Shown here: positions 43,773 through 52,004 of the stretch, one piece after another
Layout of the letters: every line of letters begins with the position of its first letter
Position numbering within the stretch: position 1 is the first letter of the stretch
Source: Leptolyngbya sp. SIOISBB
Lineage (GTDB): Bacteria; Cyanobacteriota; Cyanobacteriia; Phormidesmidales; Phormidesmidaceae
Direction of reading: 5' to 3'
NCBI GenBank assembly: GCA_010671905.1
Contig: JAAHII010000001.1
Coordinates: 5,518,001 to 5,582,000 of the forward strand
DNA: 64,000 nt
Made by a program: the position numbers and the translations under genes
Notes under the pieces: generated by a model
Databases searched by the model: none
Told to the model about the DNA's origin: nothing
What the model saw: the letters and a program-made list of their open reading frames with translations, nothing else

Positions 43773-43961
43773 TGCAACTCTTCTCGTGTGGGCCTAGGCA
43801 AACTTGACGTTTACTGTGTCTTGACTGACCAACTGCGAAGTCGATCAGTCAAGACAAACAGGTTTATCTCGACTGACAAACCTAAGACATCAGCGATCAA
43901 GGTAAGGTGACTGACAACAAAGCAGTCTCATCACCTTGACAAGCAGGCTGAGTCAATAGGA

Positions 43962-44979
43962 TTACTCAGCAGTGGACTTAACTTCGCCACCCTTAACCAG
44001 TGCCAAGGATTCTTCGTACAATTCACCAGACAGAGGCACGTAGCCAGTGTCAGCAACGAACTGCTCATTTGCTGGGTCTAGGTAGAAATCGATGAATGCC
44101 TGAACAGCGGGATCCTCTTCATATGCGGCAGCATTGACGTAGATGAACAGGGGCCGAGAGAAGGGCGTGTACTCACCGGCCAGAACGGTCTCTGGGCTGG
44201 GGGCAACGCAACTGCCAGTGCCATCATCGATCGCGACAGACTGCATCCGATCTTGGTTCTCGAAGTAGTAGGCAAAACCAAAGTAAGCCAACGCACTCGT
44301 ATCACCTTCCACACCCTGCACGAGGACGTTATCGTCTTCACTAGAGGTGTAGTCGCCACGGCTAGCGCCTTCTTCGCCGTTCACCACTTCGGTAAAGTAG
44401 TCAAAGGTACCAGAGTCCGTACCGGGGCCGTAGAGGATCAGCTCAGCATCCGGGAAGCTTGGATCAACCTGATTCCAGTTAGAAATTGTACCTTCAGCTT
44501 CGGGACCCCCAGATGGTGTTGAGCTGATCGATGGTCATGCAGGCCGCCGCCCAGTCGTTGTCGTTGTTCACCACGACGGTCAGGGCGTCAGTCGCGACCG
44601 GCACCTCGATCATTTCGATGCCGTTTTCAGCACAGTTGTCGATTTCTTCCTGCTTCACACCGCGAGAAGCGTTGGAAACTTGAGTCTCACCATTACAAAA
44701 CTTCTCAAAGCCGCCGCCCGTACCCGAAGCGCCGACAGTGATCCGGACACCCGGGTTCGCAATTTGGAATTCCTCAGCCATCGCTTCGGAAACGGGGAAC
44801 ACTGTACTAGAGCCATCGACGGTGATTGAGCCTTCTAAATCAGAACCGTCATCGGTAGCTGCGACTTCTTCACCACCTTCTTCAGTGGTCGTGTCAGCAG
44901 TATCTGTAGGGGCACCACAAGCCACGACGCTACCCAGCAGGGCAACTAGTGATAAAGAGTAAGCAAACTTTTTGATCAT
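43962..44979 (-). pseudogene. pstS: Phosphate-binding lipoprotein (SphX/PstS type), operon 1, frameshifted
   Basis: The ATG at 44979 gives a lipoprotein signal (lipobox S-V-V-A-C), an acidic linker, then [39 protein letters not shown] and V-V-V-N-N-D-N-D-W, and stops at 44494 after N-T-I-W-G-S-R-S. The remaining half ([26 protein letters not shown] and the C terminus) is in another frame to 43962. The C run 44506-44510 is one longer than needed for W-G-P-E-A. Reconstructed length ~338 residues. The homologous pstS in the divergent operon is intact and belongs to a different subtype. Confidence 0.9.
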
Positions 44980-45045
44980 CTGAAAATCTCCCTCTCAGTC
45001 GGATATTGAATGTTTTGAGGTTTTCCTTGGGGAGTATACCGAGGG

Positions 45046-45065
45046 AACATAAAGAGCAGGTTAAA
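45046..45065 (-). promoter_or_regulatory. Possible Pho box upstream of operon 1
   Basis: On the minus strand TTTAACCTGCTCTTTATGTT resembles two PyTTAAPyC-like octamers spaced by 3 bases (11-base period), as in cyanobacterial Pho boxes bound by SphR/PhoB. It lies 67-86 bases upstream of the pstS start. Visual match only; a third repeat is not clear. Confidence 0.4.
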
Positions 45066-45219
45066 GAACAAATATATTAGTTCTAAGGTTGTCAGGGTGC
45101 ATTGTGACAGTGGATGAAATACTGGATTGCGTCAATGTGGTTTTCTAGCTTTTTTGAGCAGGACACCGTTTCATCAGCTTCCAAAAAGTTGCTATGGCAG
45201 ACGGCGCATTGTCGGTAGA

Positions 45220-45452
45220 CCGGCGGTCATGAGTGCCAGAGTGCGAGAGCGGCCACTCGAGAGCCATCGCCTTGAGCGCGTGGAAGGTATAGCCTGATCA
45301 ATCTGCGTCGTGCCTCGTCGATTGCCGGGTAGAGCAAATCAGTAACGTTGCCCCTGTTCATTTCGCACAACCCCAAAGGGAGGGTTGGCGATGACGACAT
45401 CATGTTGTTGGTCGGGCTGGTACTCGGTAGCTTCGAATTGAGTGACAATCGC
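45220..45452 (-). pseudogene. N6-adenine DNA methyltransferase remnant
   Basis: The minus-strand frame read from 45450 gives IVTQFEATEYQPDQQHDVVI, then A-N-P-P-F-G-V-V-R-N-E-Q-G (the N-P-P-F catalytic motif IV of N6-adenine methylases), a stop, then G-T-T-Q-I-D-Q-A-I and, after a frameshift, A-L-K-A-M-A. This order (A-N-P-P-F-G, T-x-Q-I-D-H-A-I, A-L-K-A-M) is that of methylase domains linked to Strawberry-notch-type helicases in mobile elements. The stop and shift show that it is dead. Confidence 0.65.
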
Positions 45453-45514
45453 ATTGACGTAGATAAACAAAGGTCGCGAGAGGGGTTAATACTTGCTGTC
45501 CTTTACCGTTTCTT

Positions 45515-45561
45515 GATAAGGGGACACCATGGGACGAGAGGCACCATGGTGTCCCCTTATC
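45515..45561. repeat. Perfect 18-bp inverted repeat
   Basis: GATAAGGGGACACCATGG and CCATGGTGTCCCCTTATC separated by 11 bases, located inside the pstS remnant. It could be a small palindromic mobile element; no target duplication was identified. Confidence 0.85.
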
Positions 45562-45579
45562 ACCAGCACAAAACTTTTC

Positions 45580-45714
45580 GGCGTTGCTGAATCGAAGTAT
45601 GAATCCGGCATTTTAGATCACGGGCAAGATGCCCGCTCTCCGCTATCGAGATGGAATCAACTCGTGTCATTCTTCCTGCCCGCGATTCACTTCATACCCA
45701 AAATCAGCAACGCC
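45580..45714. mobile_element. 135-bp MITE with 8-bp target duplication
   Basis: The ends are inverted: GGCGTTGCTGAATCGAAG with GTATGAAT inside, and ATTCACTTCATACC with ATCAGCAACGCC on the right. It is flanked by the direct repeat AACTTTTC (45572-45579 and 45715-45722). Excision rebuilds ACAAAACTTTTCAAATCC, matching ACAAAACTTCTCAAAGCC of the intact pstS at 44696. No coding capacity. Confidence 0.85.
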
Positions 45715-45858
45715 AACTTTTCAAATCCGTCGCCCGTGCCAGAAAAGGAAACGTCGATAGTTGTTGCTTCTGGAGAAGGCGCGGCATACTGCTCAGAGCT
45801 CGCCACTGTAATGGGATAGATAGTACTAGATCCATTAACCACAATTTCTGAAGTCGCT

Positions 45859-45897
45859 GAGCTGCTAGTCGGCCCCCTCTGGGCCGACTAGCAGCTC
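45859..45897. terminator. Strong hairpin upstream of pstS2
   Basis: GAGCTGCTAGTCGGCCC pairs perfectly with GGGCCGACTAGCAGCTC around CCTCT. It lies 70 bases before the intact pstS start and may insulate it from upstream transcription or form a leader hairpin. No T-tract. Confidence 0.55.
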
Positions 45898-45966
45898 GCT
45901 ACGGTGGCGGTACCGGCAGCCGCGATCGTATAAATAAGCCAGCGTTTTATCGTCGTGGAATTGGCT

Positions 45967-47079
45967 ATGTTTCAAAAATTTGCTGCGCAGGTTGATTTGC
46001 GCAAAGCGGCAGTACTGGCTTTAGTGGTTGGCCTCGCTGCCTGTGGTGGTGGCACCACGACGACTGATGCTGCTGAGGGAGCTGAAGAGAAGATCTTTGA
46101 GAGCAATGTTTCTCTGACCGGCGCGGGAGCCTCTTTCCCTGCACCTCTCTATCAGAACTGGTTCGTTGAACTCAACAAAAAGGTTCCTGAGCTGCAGGTT
46201 AACTACCAGTCTGTCGGGAGTGGTGCTGGCGTTGAGCAGTTTACGGCTAAGACCGTTAACTTTGGTGCTAGCGATGTGGCAATGACGGATGAGGAAATTG
46301 CCGCTATTGATGAAGGCGCAATCTTGCTACCCATGGTTGCTGGCGCGATTGTGATGGCTTACAACCTGCCTGGTGTTGAGGAACTGAACCTGCCTCGCGA
46401 TGTTTACACCAACATTTTGCTGGGCAACATCACCAGTTGGAACGACCCAGCGATTGTTGAGGTCAACCCCGATGTTGAGCTGCCTGATGCTGACATCACC
46501 GTGGTAACTCGTTCTGACGGTAGTGGTACAACTGGTGTCTTCACTAAGCACTTGAGTGCTATCAGCCCTGACTTTGAGAGCCAAATTGGTGAAGGTAAGA
46601 CGGTTGATTGGCCGACGACTGGTAACTTCATTACGGGGAAAGGCAATGAGGGTGTGACTGCCCAGATCCAGCAGGCTGAAGGCGCGATTGGCTACGTTGA
46701 GTACGGCTATGCGACTAACAATGGTCTGGCTGTGGCAGCGTTAGAAAATGCTTCTGGCAACTTTGTAACGCCAACCGGTAAGTCTGCTTCTGCGACTTTG
46801 GATGCGGTCGAACTGCCTGAAAACCTACGAGCTTTCATTACCGATCCGGAAGGCGGCAACTCTTACCCCGTTGTAACCTACACTTGGATGTTGATCTATG
46901 AGTCCTACGAGGACCCTATGCAAGCCAAGGGGGTTGAGGTCATGGTTGAGTATGGCCTGAACGAAGGTCAAGCCATCTCACTTCATCTGGGTTATGTCGC
47001 TCTGCCTGACAGAGTCCGCGAAAAGGTAGCCGCGGCGGCTGACGGTCTCAGCCCTGACTACACAATCACGCTTGAGTAA
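45967..47079 (+). CDS. pstS: Phosphate-binding lipoprotein PstS, operon 2
   Basis: 370 residues from the ATG at 45967; an upstream GTG at 45955 is in frame. Lipoprotein signal with lipobox G-L-A-A-C, then an acidic linker, and the PstS core SLTGAGASFPAPLYQNWFVE, Q-V-N-Y-Q-S-V-G-S-G-A-G-V-E-Q-F, D-F-G/A-S-D-x-A-M, R-S-D-G-S-G-T-T, and C-terminal Y-P-V-V-T-Y-T-W-M-L-I-Y. T-G-A-G-A-S-F-P and R-S-D-G-S-G-T are the phosphate-ligating loops. It delivers phosphate to PstC2/A2. This is the enterobacterial-type PstS, unlike the SphX type of operon 1. Confidence 0.96.
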   Translation: MFQKFAAQVDLRKAAVLALVVGLAACGGGTTTTDAAEGAEEKIFESNVSLTGAGASFPAPLYQNWFVELNKKVPELQVNYQSVGSGAGVEQFTAKTVNFGASDVAMTDEEIAAIDEGAILLPMVAGAIVMAYNLPGVEELNLPRDVYTNILLGNITSWNDPAIVEVNPDVELPDADITVVTRSDGSGTTGVFTKHLSAISPDFESQIGEGKTVDWPTTGNFITGKGNEGVTAQIQQAEGAIGYVEYGYATNNGLAVAALENASGNFVTPTGKSASATLDAVELPENLRAFITDPEGGNSYPVVTYTWMLIYESYEDPMQAKGVEVMVEYGLNEGQAISLHLGYVALPDRVREKVAAAADGLSPDYTITLE

Positions 47080-47093
47080 TTAGCTCAATTGCG

Positions 47094-47120
47094 AAAGGGG
47101 GCTGCTAGCCCCCTTTTTTT
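47094..47120 (+). terminator. Terminator/attenuator between pstS2 and pstC2
   Basis: AAAGGGGGCTGCTAGCCCCC followed by seven T, 15 bases after the pstS stop. Such partial terminators inside pst operons give more binding protein than permease. Confidence 0.88.
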
Positions 47121-47158
47121 ACGTTGAATATCGGTTTGATGACAGGAGAGATAGCATT

Positions 47159-48076
47159 GTGACTGCCTCAAATGCCCCGAGTACCCGTGGCCGTAGTAAT
47201 GGTGAAAAAAAGTTTGACGGCTTTTTTGTGGGCACGACGTTGACTTTTGCAGTAGCAACTGGGTTACTGCTGTTAGCGATCGCATTCATCATCTTTACGG
47301 ATGCCATTCCCGCTGTTCGGCAGTTTGGGTTAGGATTCATCTTCGCCAGTACCTGGAACCCGGTGCAGGAGACCTACGGCGCCTTGCCGATGATTTACGG
47401 CACGCTGGTGAGTGCGTTTCTGGCACTACTCATCGCAGTACCTTTGGGGTTAGGCGTTGCCATCTTTCTTAGTGAAAATTTTATTCCCCTCAAGATTCGC
47501 ACCGTCTTGGTTTTCATGGTGGAGCTGTTAGCTGCCATTCCCAGCGTCGTGTATGGATTGTGGGGCATCTTTGTGCTGATTCCGGCCCTCAAGTGGTTTT
47601 TCGGCCTGTTCGGCATTCAGTTCACCGGGCCGAGTATGCTGACTGCTTCTTTGATTTTGGCAATCATGATTTTGCCCATTATTACGGCGATCTCTCGCGA
47701 TTCTCTGGCATCGCTGCCGCCCGACTTGCGGCAGGCTTCCTTGGGGATTGGGGCGACGCGCTGGGGCACCATTTTTCGGGTGCTCATTCCCGCTGCGATT
47801 TCTGGCATTGTGGGTGGCATCATGCTAGCGCTTGGTCGCGCCATGGGTGAAACCATGGCGGCAACGATGGTCATTGGCAACTCCAACCAGGTCAGCTTGA
47901 ACCTTCTAGAGCCGGGTAATACGATCGCGTCTCTACTGGCTAACCAATTTGCTGAAGCGAAAGGCCTGCAGGTTTCGGCCCTAATGTATGCGGCCTTTAT
48001 CTTGGTGATTATGACCCTGGTGGTGAATATCCTGGCGCAACTGATTGTGAGCCGCATCCAGGCGAAATATGAGTAG
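47159..48076 (+). CDS. pstC: Phosphate ABC transporter permease PstC, operon 2
   Basis: 305 residues from a GTG at 47159, preceded by GGAGAG at ~10 bases. Six membrane helices. F-A-S-T-W-N-P-V-Q-E-T-Y-G-A-L-P-M-I-Y-G-T-L, E-L-L-A-A-I-P-S-V-V-Y-G-L-W-G, and the permease loop S-L-P-P-D-L-R-Q-A-S-L-G-I-G-A-T-R-W are PstC features. Followed by pstA 48 bases downstream. Confidence 0.95.
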   Translation: MTASNAPSTRGRSNGEKKFDGFFVGTTLTFAVATGLLLLAIAFIIFTDAIPAVRQFGLGFIFASTWNPVQETYGALPMIYGTLVSAFLALLIAVPLGLGVAIFLSENFIPLKIRTVLVFMVELLAAIPSVVYGLWGIFVLIPALKWFFGLFGIQFTGPSMLTASLILAIMILPIITAISRDSLASLPPDLRQASLGIGATRWGTIFRVLIPAAISGIVGGIMLALGRAMGETMAATMVIGNSNQVSLNLLEPGNTIASLLANQFAEAKGLQVSALMYAAFILVIMTLVVNILAQLIVSRIQAKYE

Positions 48077-48124
48077 TGAGCTTTCTTGGAATTTCTTAAG
48101 TAGTGGGTTTGGGTATCCAAAATT

Positions 48125-49021
48125 ATGACAACCGCAACGGGCTCTTCTCCAGAGTCTTTTGATTTGCAGGGGCTGCGTAAAGACTCCTGGCGTCGCCGGG
48201 ATATTTTCAACATTGTCATGACCGGGCTCTCCGGGCTCTGTATGATTCTAACGTTGATTCCGTTGGCGCTGGTGCTGGCTTATGTCTTGATCCAGGGTGC
48301 TGGCAGCTTTTCTCCAGCGCTCTTTTTCGAGTTGCCACCCCCACCGGGTCTAGACGGCGGCGGCATTGCTAACGCGATTCTCGGCACTCTGATCGTGGTG
48401 GCGATCGCCACTGTGATTGCGGTGCCCTTTGGCGTGATGGCTGCCGTTTATCTGTCGGAGTTTAGCCAGGATGGTCAGGTGGCAAAGTGGGTGCGTTTCT
48501 TTACGAATGTCTTGAGTGGCGTGCCCTCGATTATTTCTGGGGTATTTGTTTACGCGCTGCTGGTCAAGACTGGCCTGACCGGTTATTCAGCGGTGGCTGG
48601 TGGGGTCGCTTTAGCCGTTTTGATGTTGCCCACCATTATTAGAACGACCGATGAAGCCCTCAACATTATTCCTCAAGAGATCCGCTGGGCTGCGGTTGGC
48701 GTGGGCGCGTCTCGGTATCAGACTGTCTTGCAAATCGTCTTGCCCGCTGCGGTGCCCTCAATTTTGACTGGGGTGACGCTGGCGATTGCTCGGGCCGCAG
48801 GCGAAACGGCGCCTTTAATGTTTACTGCTTTGTTCTCGCAGTTTTGGCCCAATGGCATCATGCAACCCATTGCGACGCTATCGGTGCTGGTTTACAACTT
48901 TGCGATCGTCCCATTCGAGCCACAGCAGGAACTTGCTTGGGCCGGTTCTCTCATCCTGGTTTTACTGGTCTTAGTGACGAGTATTACGGCACGGGTCGTG
49001 ACCAGCCGCAAAACATTTTAA
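48125..49021 (+). CDS. pstA: Phosphate ABC transporter permease PstA, operon 2
   Basis: 298 residues from the ATG at 48125. Six membrane helices; G-G-I-A-N-A-I-L-G-T-L, Y-L-S-E-F, V-L-S-G-V-P-S-I-I-S-G-V-F, and the loop I-I-P-Q-E-I-R-W-A-A-V-G-V-G-A-S-R-Y-Q-T-V are standard for PstA. The frame is intact, unlike the operon 1 copy. It pairs with PstC2. Confidence 0.95.
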   Translation: MTTATGSSPESFDLQGLRKDSWRRRDIFNIVMTGLSGLCMILTLIPLALVLAYVLIQGAGSFSPALFFELPPPPGLDGGGIANAILGTLIVVAIATVIAVPFGVMAAVYLSEFSQDGQVAKWVRFFTNVLSGVPSIISGVFVYALLVKTGLTGYSAVAGGVALAVLMLPTIIRTTDEALNIIPQEIRWAAVGVGASRYQTVLQIVLPAAVPSILTGVTLAIARAAGETAPLMFTALFSQFWPNGIMQPIATLSVLVYNFAIVPFEPQQELAWAGSLILVLLVLVTSITARVVTSRKTF

Positions 49022-49056
49022 GCAAGGGCATTCTTTAGGGCGCGTCATCAATTAAT

Positions 49057-49166
49057 TCCAGAAACTTTGAGGAGTCAGCATTACCGCGCCCGCATCTCGT
49101 GAACAGGCTAGGGGCGATTGCTCTTTCAGGGCAAGGATTTGACCGCTAAATGATGACAGCCCCTAG
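49057..49166 (+). repeat. Family-2 repeat, copy 3
   Basis: TTGAGGAGTCAGCATTACCG, then CGCCCGCAT, ACAGGCTAGGGGCGATTGCT and TTTGACCGCTAAATGATGAC followed by AGCCCCTAG. It aligns along its whole length with 8619-8727. It sits between pstA2 and pstB2, within the operon, and ends 26 bases before the pstB2 start. Confidence 0.7.
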
Positions 49167-49191
49167 ATATAGGAGGGTAGAGTTAAGGCTC

Positions 49192-50007
49192 ATGATGGAA
49201 CAAGTGGCTGCACCAACTAAGACTGAAACCGTTTTTCAGCTGGAGAATTGCGATATCTATTACGGCAGCTACAAAGCCGTTAGAGATGTCACGATGGCAA
49301 TTCCTCGCAATCAAATCACCTCTTTTATTGGTCCTTCGGGTTGCGGTAAAAGTACAGTCTTGCGCTGTCTCAATCGATTAAATGACTTAATCGAAAGCTT
49401 TAGCTTGAAAGGCAAGATTCTTTATCACAATCAGAATCTTTACGATGCTGATATTGACCCAGTGGAAGTGCGTCGCCGCATCGGCATGGTGTTTCAGCGT
49501 CCCAACCCGTTTCCGAAGACGATTTACGACAATATCGCCTACGGTCCCCGAGTTAATGGTTTTAAGGGCACCAAAGACGAAATGGATGAGATCGTGGAAA
49601 CCTCTCTCAAGCGAGCCGTGCTCTGGGATGAAGTGAAAGACAAGCTGGGCGAGAGTGGCTTTTCCCTTTCTGGTGGTCAGCAACAACGGCTTTGTATTGC
49701 CCGCACGGTAGCGGTAGAGCCGGAGGTGGTGCTGATGGATGAGCCATGCTCCGCACTTGACCCCATTTCAACCCTCAAAATTGAGGAGTTGATGATGGAA
49801 CTGCGACAGAAATATACCATCGTTATCGTGACTCACAATATGCAGCAGGCGACGCGGGTGGCTGACAAGACGGCCTTCTTTAATGCTGTGCCCACTGAAT
49901 CAGGCGGCAAGGTGGGGTACCTGGCAGAGTTCAACGACACTCAGGAAATTTTTGGCAACCCGGCAGAAGAGGCCACGCGCGACTATGTGACGGGCCGTTT
50001 TGGTTAA
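49192..50007 (+). CDS. pstB: Phosphate ABC transporter ATPase, operon 2
   Basis: 271 residues; the start at 49192 or 49195 (tandem ATGs) is preferred over 49150, which would begin inside a repeat. Motifs are as in the other Pst[43 protein letters not shown] and D-Y-V-T-G-R-F-G. It is separated from pstA2 by ~170 bp with an inserted family-2 repeat, so transcription may partly depend on readthrough. Confidence 0.95.
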   Translation: MMEQVAAPTKTETVFQLENCDIYYGSYKAVRDVTMAIPRNQITSFIGPSGCGKSTVLRCLNRLNDLIESFSLKGKILYHNQNLYDADIDPVEVRRRIGMVFQRPNPFPKTIYDNIAYGPRVNGFKGTKDEMDEIVETSLKRAVLWDEVKDKLGESGFSLSGGQQQRLCIARTVAVEPEVVLMDEPCSALDPISTLKIEELMMELRQKYTIVIVTHNMQQATRVADKTAFFNAVPTESGGKVGYLAEFNDTQEIFGNPAEEATRDYVTGRFG

Positions 50008-50043
50008 GGTCTTGAGTCTTAATCATTAATTGGGTACCGATTG

Positions 50044-50071
50044 GCCCGCTTTTTAATTGTGAAAAGCGGGC
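50044..50071. terminator. Bidirectional terminator between pstB2 and the aldolase gene
   Basis: GCCCGCTTTT and AAAAGCGGGC form a perfect stem with an 8-base loop, with T and A runs on the inner sides. It serves both converging transcripts. Confidence 0.85.
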
Positions 50072-50086
50072 TACTTTATGGGCAAT

Positions 50087-51121
50087 TTAGTTTGCTGTCA
50101 TGAGCTGGCGGAGGTCAGCAACAAGGGCGTCGATGCGATCGCGGGTCGTGTTCCAGCTGCACATAAACCGCACACCGCCTGCTCCAATGAAGGTATAAAA
50201 GTGCCAGCCGCGATCGTGGAGGGCCGCAATGACGGCTTCTGGCAGTTCGACAAACACCCCATTGGCTTGCTGAGAGAAAAGCAGCTGTACTCCCGGAATT
50301 TTCGACAACTGCTCGGCCAGATAGGCGGCGCAATTGTTGGCGTGGTGTGCATGTTTCAGCCATACCTCATCTTTCAGCATCCCGATCAACGGGGCCGACA
50401 TAAATCGCATTTTTGAGGCGAGTTGTCCAGCCTGCTTGCAACGATAGTCAAAGTCTGCAGCTAGAGCCCGATCAAAGAAGATCACTGCTTCCCCCACGGC
50501 AAGCCCGTTTTTAGTTCCGCCAAAACACAAGACATCGACTCCTTGTCGCCAAGTCATATCAGCAGGGGAGCAGTTGAGGGCGGCGATCGCATTGGCAAAT
50601 CGAGCCCCATCCATATGGATTTTGAGATGGTAGCGATCGGCTACCTCACGAATTGCCGCTAACTCTTCCAGACTATAGAGAGTTCCTACCTCGGTGGGCT
50701 GGGTGAGGCTAATGACTTTAGGTTTCGGATAATGCACATCACTCCGCTTGAGGACAATTTGTTCAATCGCTGTGGGAGTCAGCTTGCCATTAGGCCCTCG
50801 CCCCAGCAGTAACTTCGCCCCATTTGAAAAGAACTCTGGTGCCCCACATTCATCGGTCTCGATATGAGCGAGTTCATGACAGATGACGCTGTGATAACTC
50901 TGACATAGGGAAGCCAGCGCCAACGAATTCCCCGCTGTGCCGCTAAAGACAAAAAAGACTTCGCAGTCTGTTGCAAAGAGTTCGCGCAGGCGATCAGCGG
51001 CTTGCTGGGTCCAAGGATCCTCTCCATAGGCGATCGCGGGGCCCTGATTGGCTGCCAGTAGAGCGGAGATCGCCTCGGGGCACATGCCTGAATAATTATC
51101 GCTAGCAAATTGTTCGAGCAT
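50087..51121 (-). CDS. Low-specificity threonine aldolase / beta-eliminating lyase family (PLP)
   Basis: 344 residues from the ATG at 51121. Fold-type I PLP enzyme: begins F-A-S-D-N-Y-S-G, then A-Y-G-E-D-P-W-T, F-V-F-S-G-T-A-G-N (PLP phosphate), E-C-G-A-P-E-F, H-M-D-G-A-R-F-A-N-A (Asp for PLP N1), and C-F-G-G-T-K-N-G with the Schiff-base Lys. R-F-M-C-S-W near the C terminus is typical. It cleaves L-threonine to glycine and acetaldehyde. Cytosolic; no operon partners. Confidence 0.88.
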   Translation of the reverse strand: MLEQFASDNYSGMCPEAISALLAANQGPAIAYGEDPWTQQAADRLRELFATDCEVFFVFSGTAGNSLALASLCQSYHSVICHELAHIETDECGAPEFFSNGAKLLLGRGPNGKLTPTAIEQIVLKRSDVHYPKPKVISLTQPTEVGTLYSLEELAAIREVADRYHLKIHMDGARFANAIAALNCSPADMTWRQGVDVLCFGGTKNGLAVGEAVIFFDRALAADFDYRCKQAGQLASKMRFMSAPLIGMLKDEVWLKHAHHANNCAAYLAEQLSKIPGVQLLFSQQANGVFVELPEAVIAALHDRGWHFYTFIGAGGVRFMCSWNTTRDRIDALVADLRQLMTAN

Positions 51122-51372
51122 GTTGACTGTCCAGAAAGTAAGTTATAGAAGCGATTGAGCCGAATACGTGACCGCGAGTGGTAGTGGCGCAAAGGTGAGT
51201 GCGGCTTGCCAACCCCAGGAACTCGCATGGATCGTTCACAAGAGTGAGAAAATCGTTGTATCAGCATGAACAGTTACAGCTGCTCTACTGCAGTGGCCAA
51301 AGTCCCTCAAACATATCGTCACTTGAGGCAGACTAGTTGTTCAGCTAGCCCGCAATCACCCATCATTCTGTA

Positions 51373-52002
51373 ATGCCAACTTCGATGATTTTGTATGTTT
51401 TTGATATGTTAGGCGTCGCGGTCTTTGCCGTTAGCGGGGCGTTAGCTGCCGGGCGCAAACACCTAGATTTGTTAGGGGTCTTGGTGATTGCTGTGGTGAC
51501 GGCCTTAGGCGGCGGGACCCTGCGCGATCTGCTTCTCGATCGTTCGCCAGTGTTCTGGATACAGCAGCCTGACTATTTATTGGTGGCTCTCGCAGCAGGT
51601 TTACTCACGGTGCTCTACACACGTTTTTTAAAACCACCTCAGCGGGCGCTGTTGATCGCTGATGCTGGAGGGTTAGCACTCTTTAGCATTAGCGGTGCGC
51701 AAATTGCAGAGGCCGCCCAACTTCATGCCTTGATCGTGATTCTCATGGGCACTTGCACCGGGGTCGTCGGTGGCGTGATTCGCGATGTCTTACTGGTCGA
51801 AATTCCCATCATCTTGAGGCGCGGCAATATTTACGCCACCGCTGCGATCACCGGCATTGCCTTATACCTCGCCCTCCAAGCGCTGGGCCTGGCAGACGCA
51901 CCGGCCACCCTGATCGGCATGGGGGCCATCATGAGTCTGCGGCTGGCAGCCATTATTTGGGGCTTAACTCTGCCGGTTTATCGCTTGACGGATCAGCAAT
52001 AA
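51373..52002 (+). CDS. TRIC/YadS-family (UPF0126) membrane channel
   Basis: 209 residues from the ATG at 51373, seven hydrophobic segments. Two similar halves: A-V-T-A-L-G-G-G-T-L-R-D-L-L-L-D and C-T-G-V-V-G-G-V-I-R-D-V-L-L. Each contains the G-G-G/V-x-x-R-D motif of prokaryotic TRIC-type potassium/cation channels. The following bioF gene begins 3 bases after its stop, so the two are co-transcribed, though no functional tie is evident. Confidence 0.92.
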   Translation: MPTSMILYVFDMLGVAVFAVSGALAAGRKHLDLLGVLVIAVVTALGGGTLRDLLLDRSPVFWIQQPDYLLVALAAGLLTVLYTRFLKPPQRALLIADAGGLALFSISGAQIAEAAQLHALIVILMGTCTGVVGGVIRDVLLVEIPIILRRGNIYATAAITGIALYLALQALGLADAPATLIGMGAIMSLRLAAIIWGLTLPVYRLTDQQ

Positions 52003-52004
52003 TC

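Larger units (their letters stand above)
45453..45870 (-). pseudogene. Decayed second copy of SphX-type pstS, interrupted by a MITE
   Basis: GCATTGACGTAGATAAACAA at 45453 aligns with GCATTGACGTAGATGAACAG at 44133 of pstS. The part at ~45562-45579 plus 45723-45870 aligns with 44690-44840 (TCCGTCGCCCGTGCC versus GCCGCCGCCCGTACC, and TAGTACTAGATCCATTAACC versus TGTACTAGAGCCATCGACGG). The middle half of the gene is missing and the frame is broken. It is a second, older copy of the same gene as at 43962, adjacent in tandem orientation. Confidence 0.75.

Noticed and set aside
51753-52004. 84-codon N-terminal extension of bioF
   Set aside because: It overlaps the TRIC-type gene in another frame and is rich in Arg/His; bioF begins at 52005.
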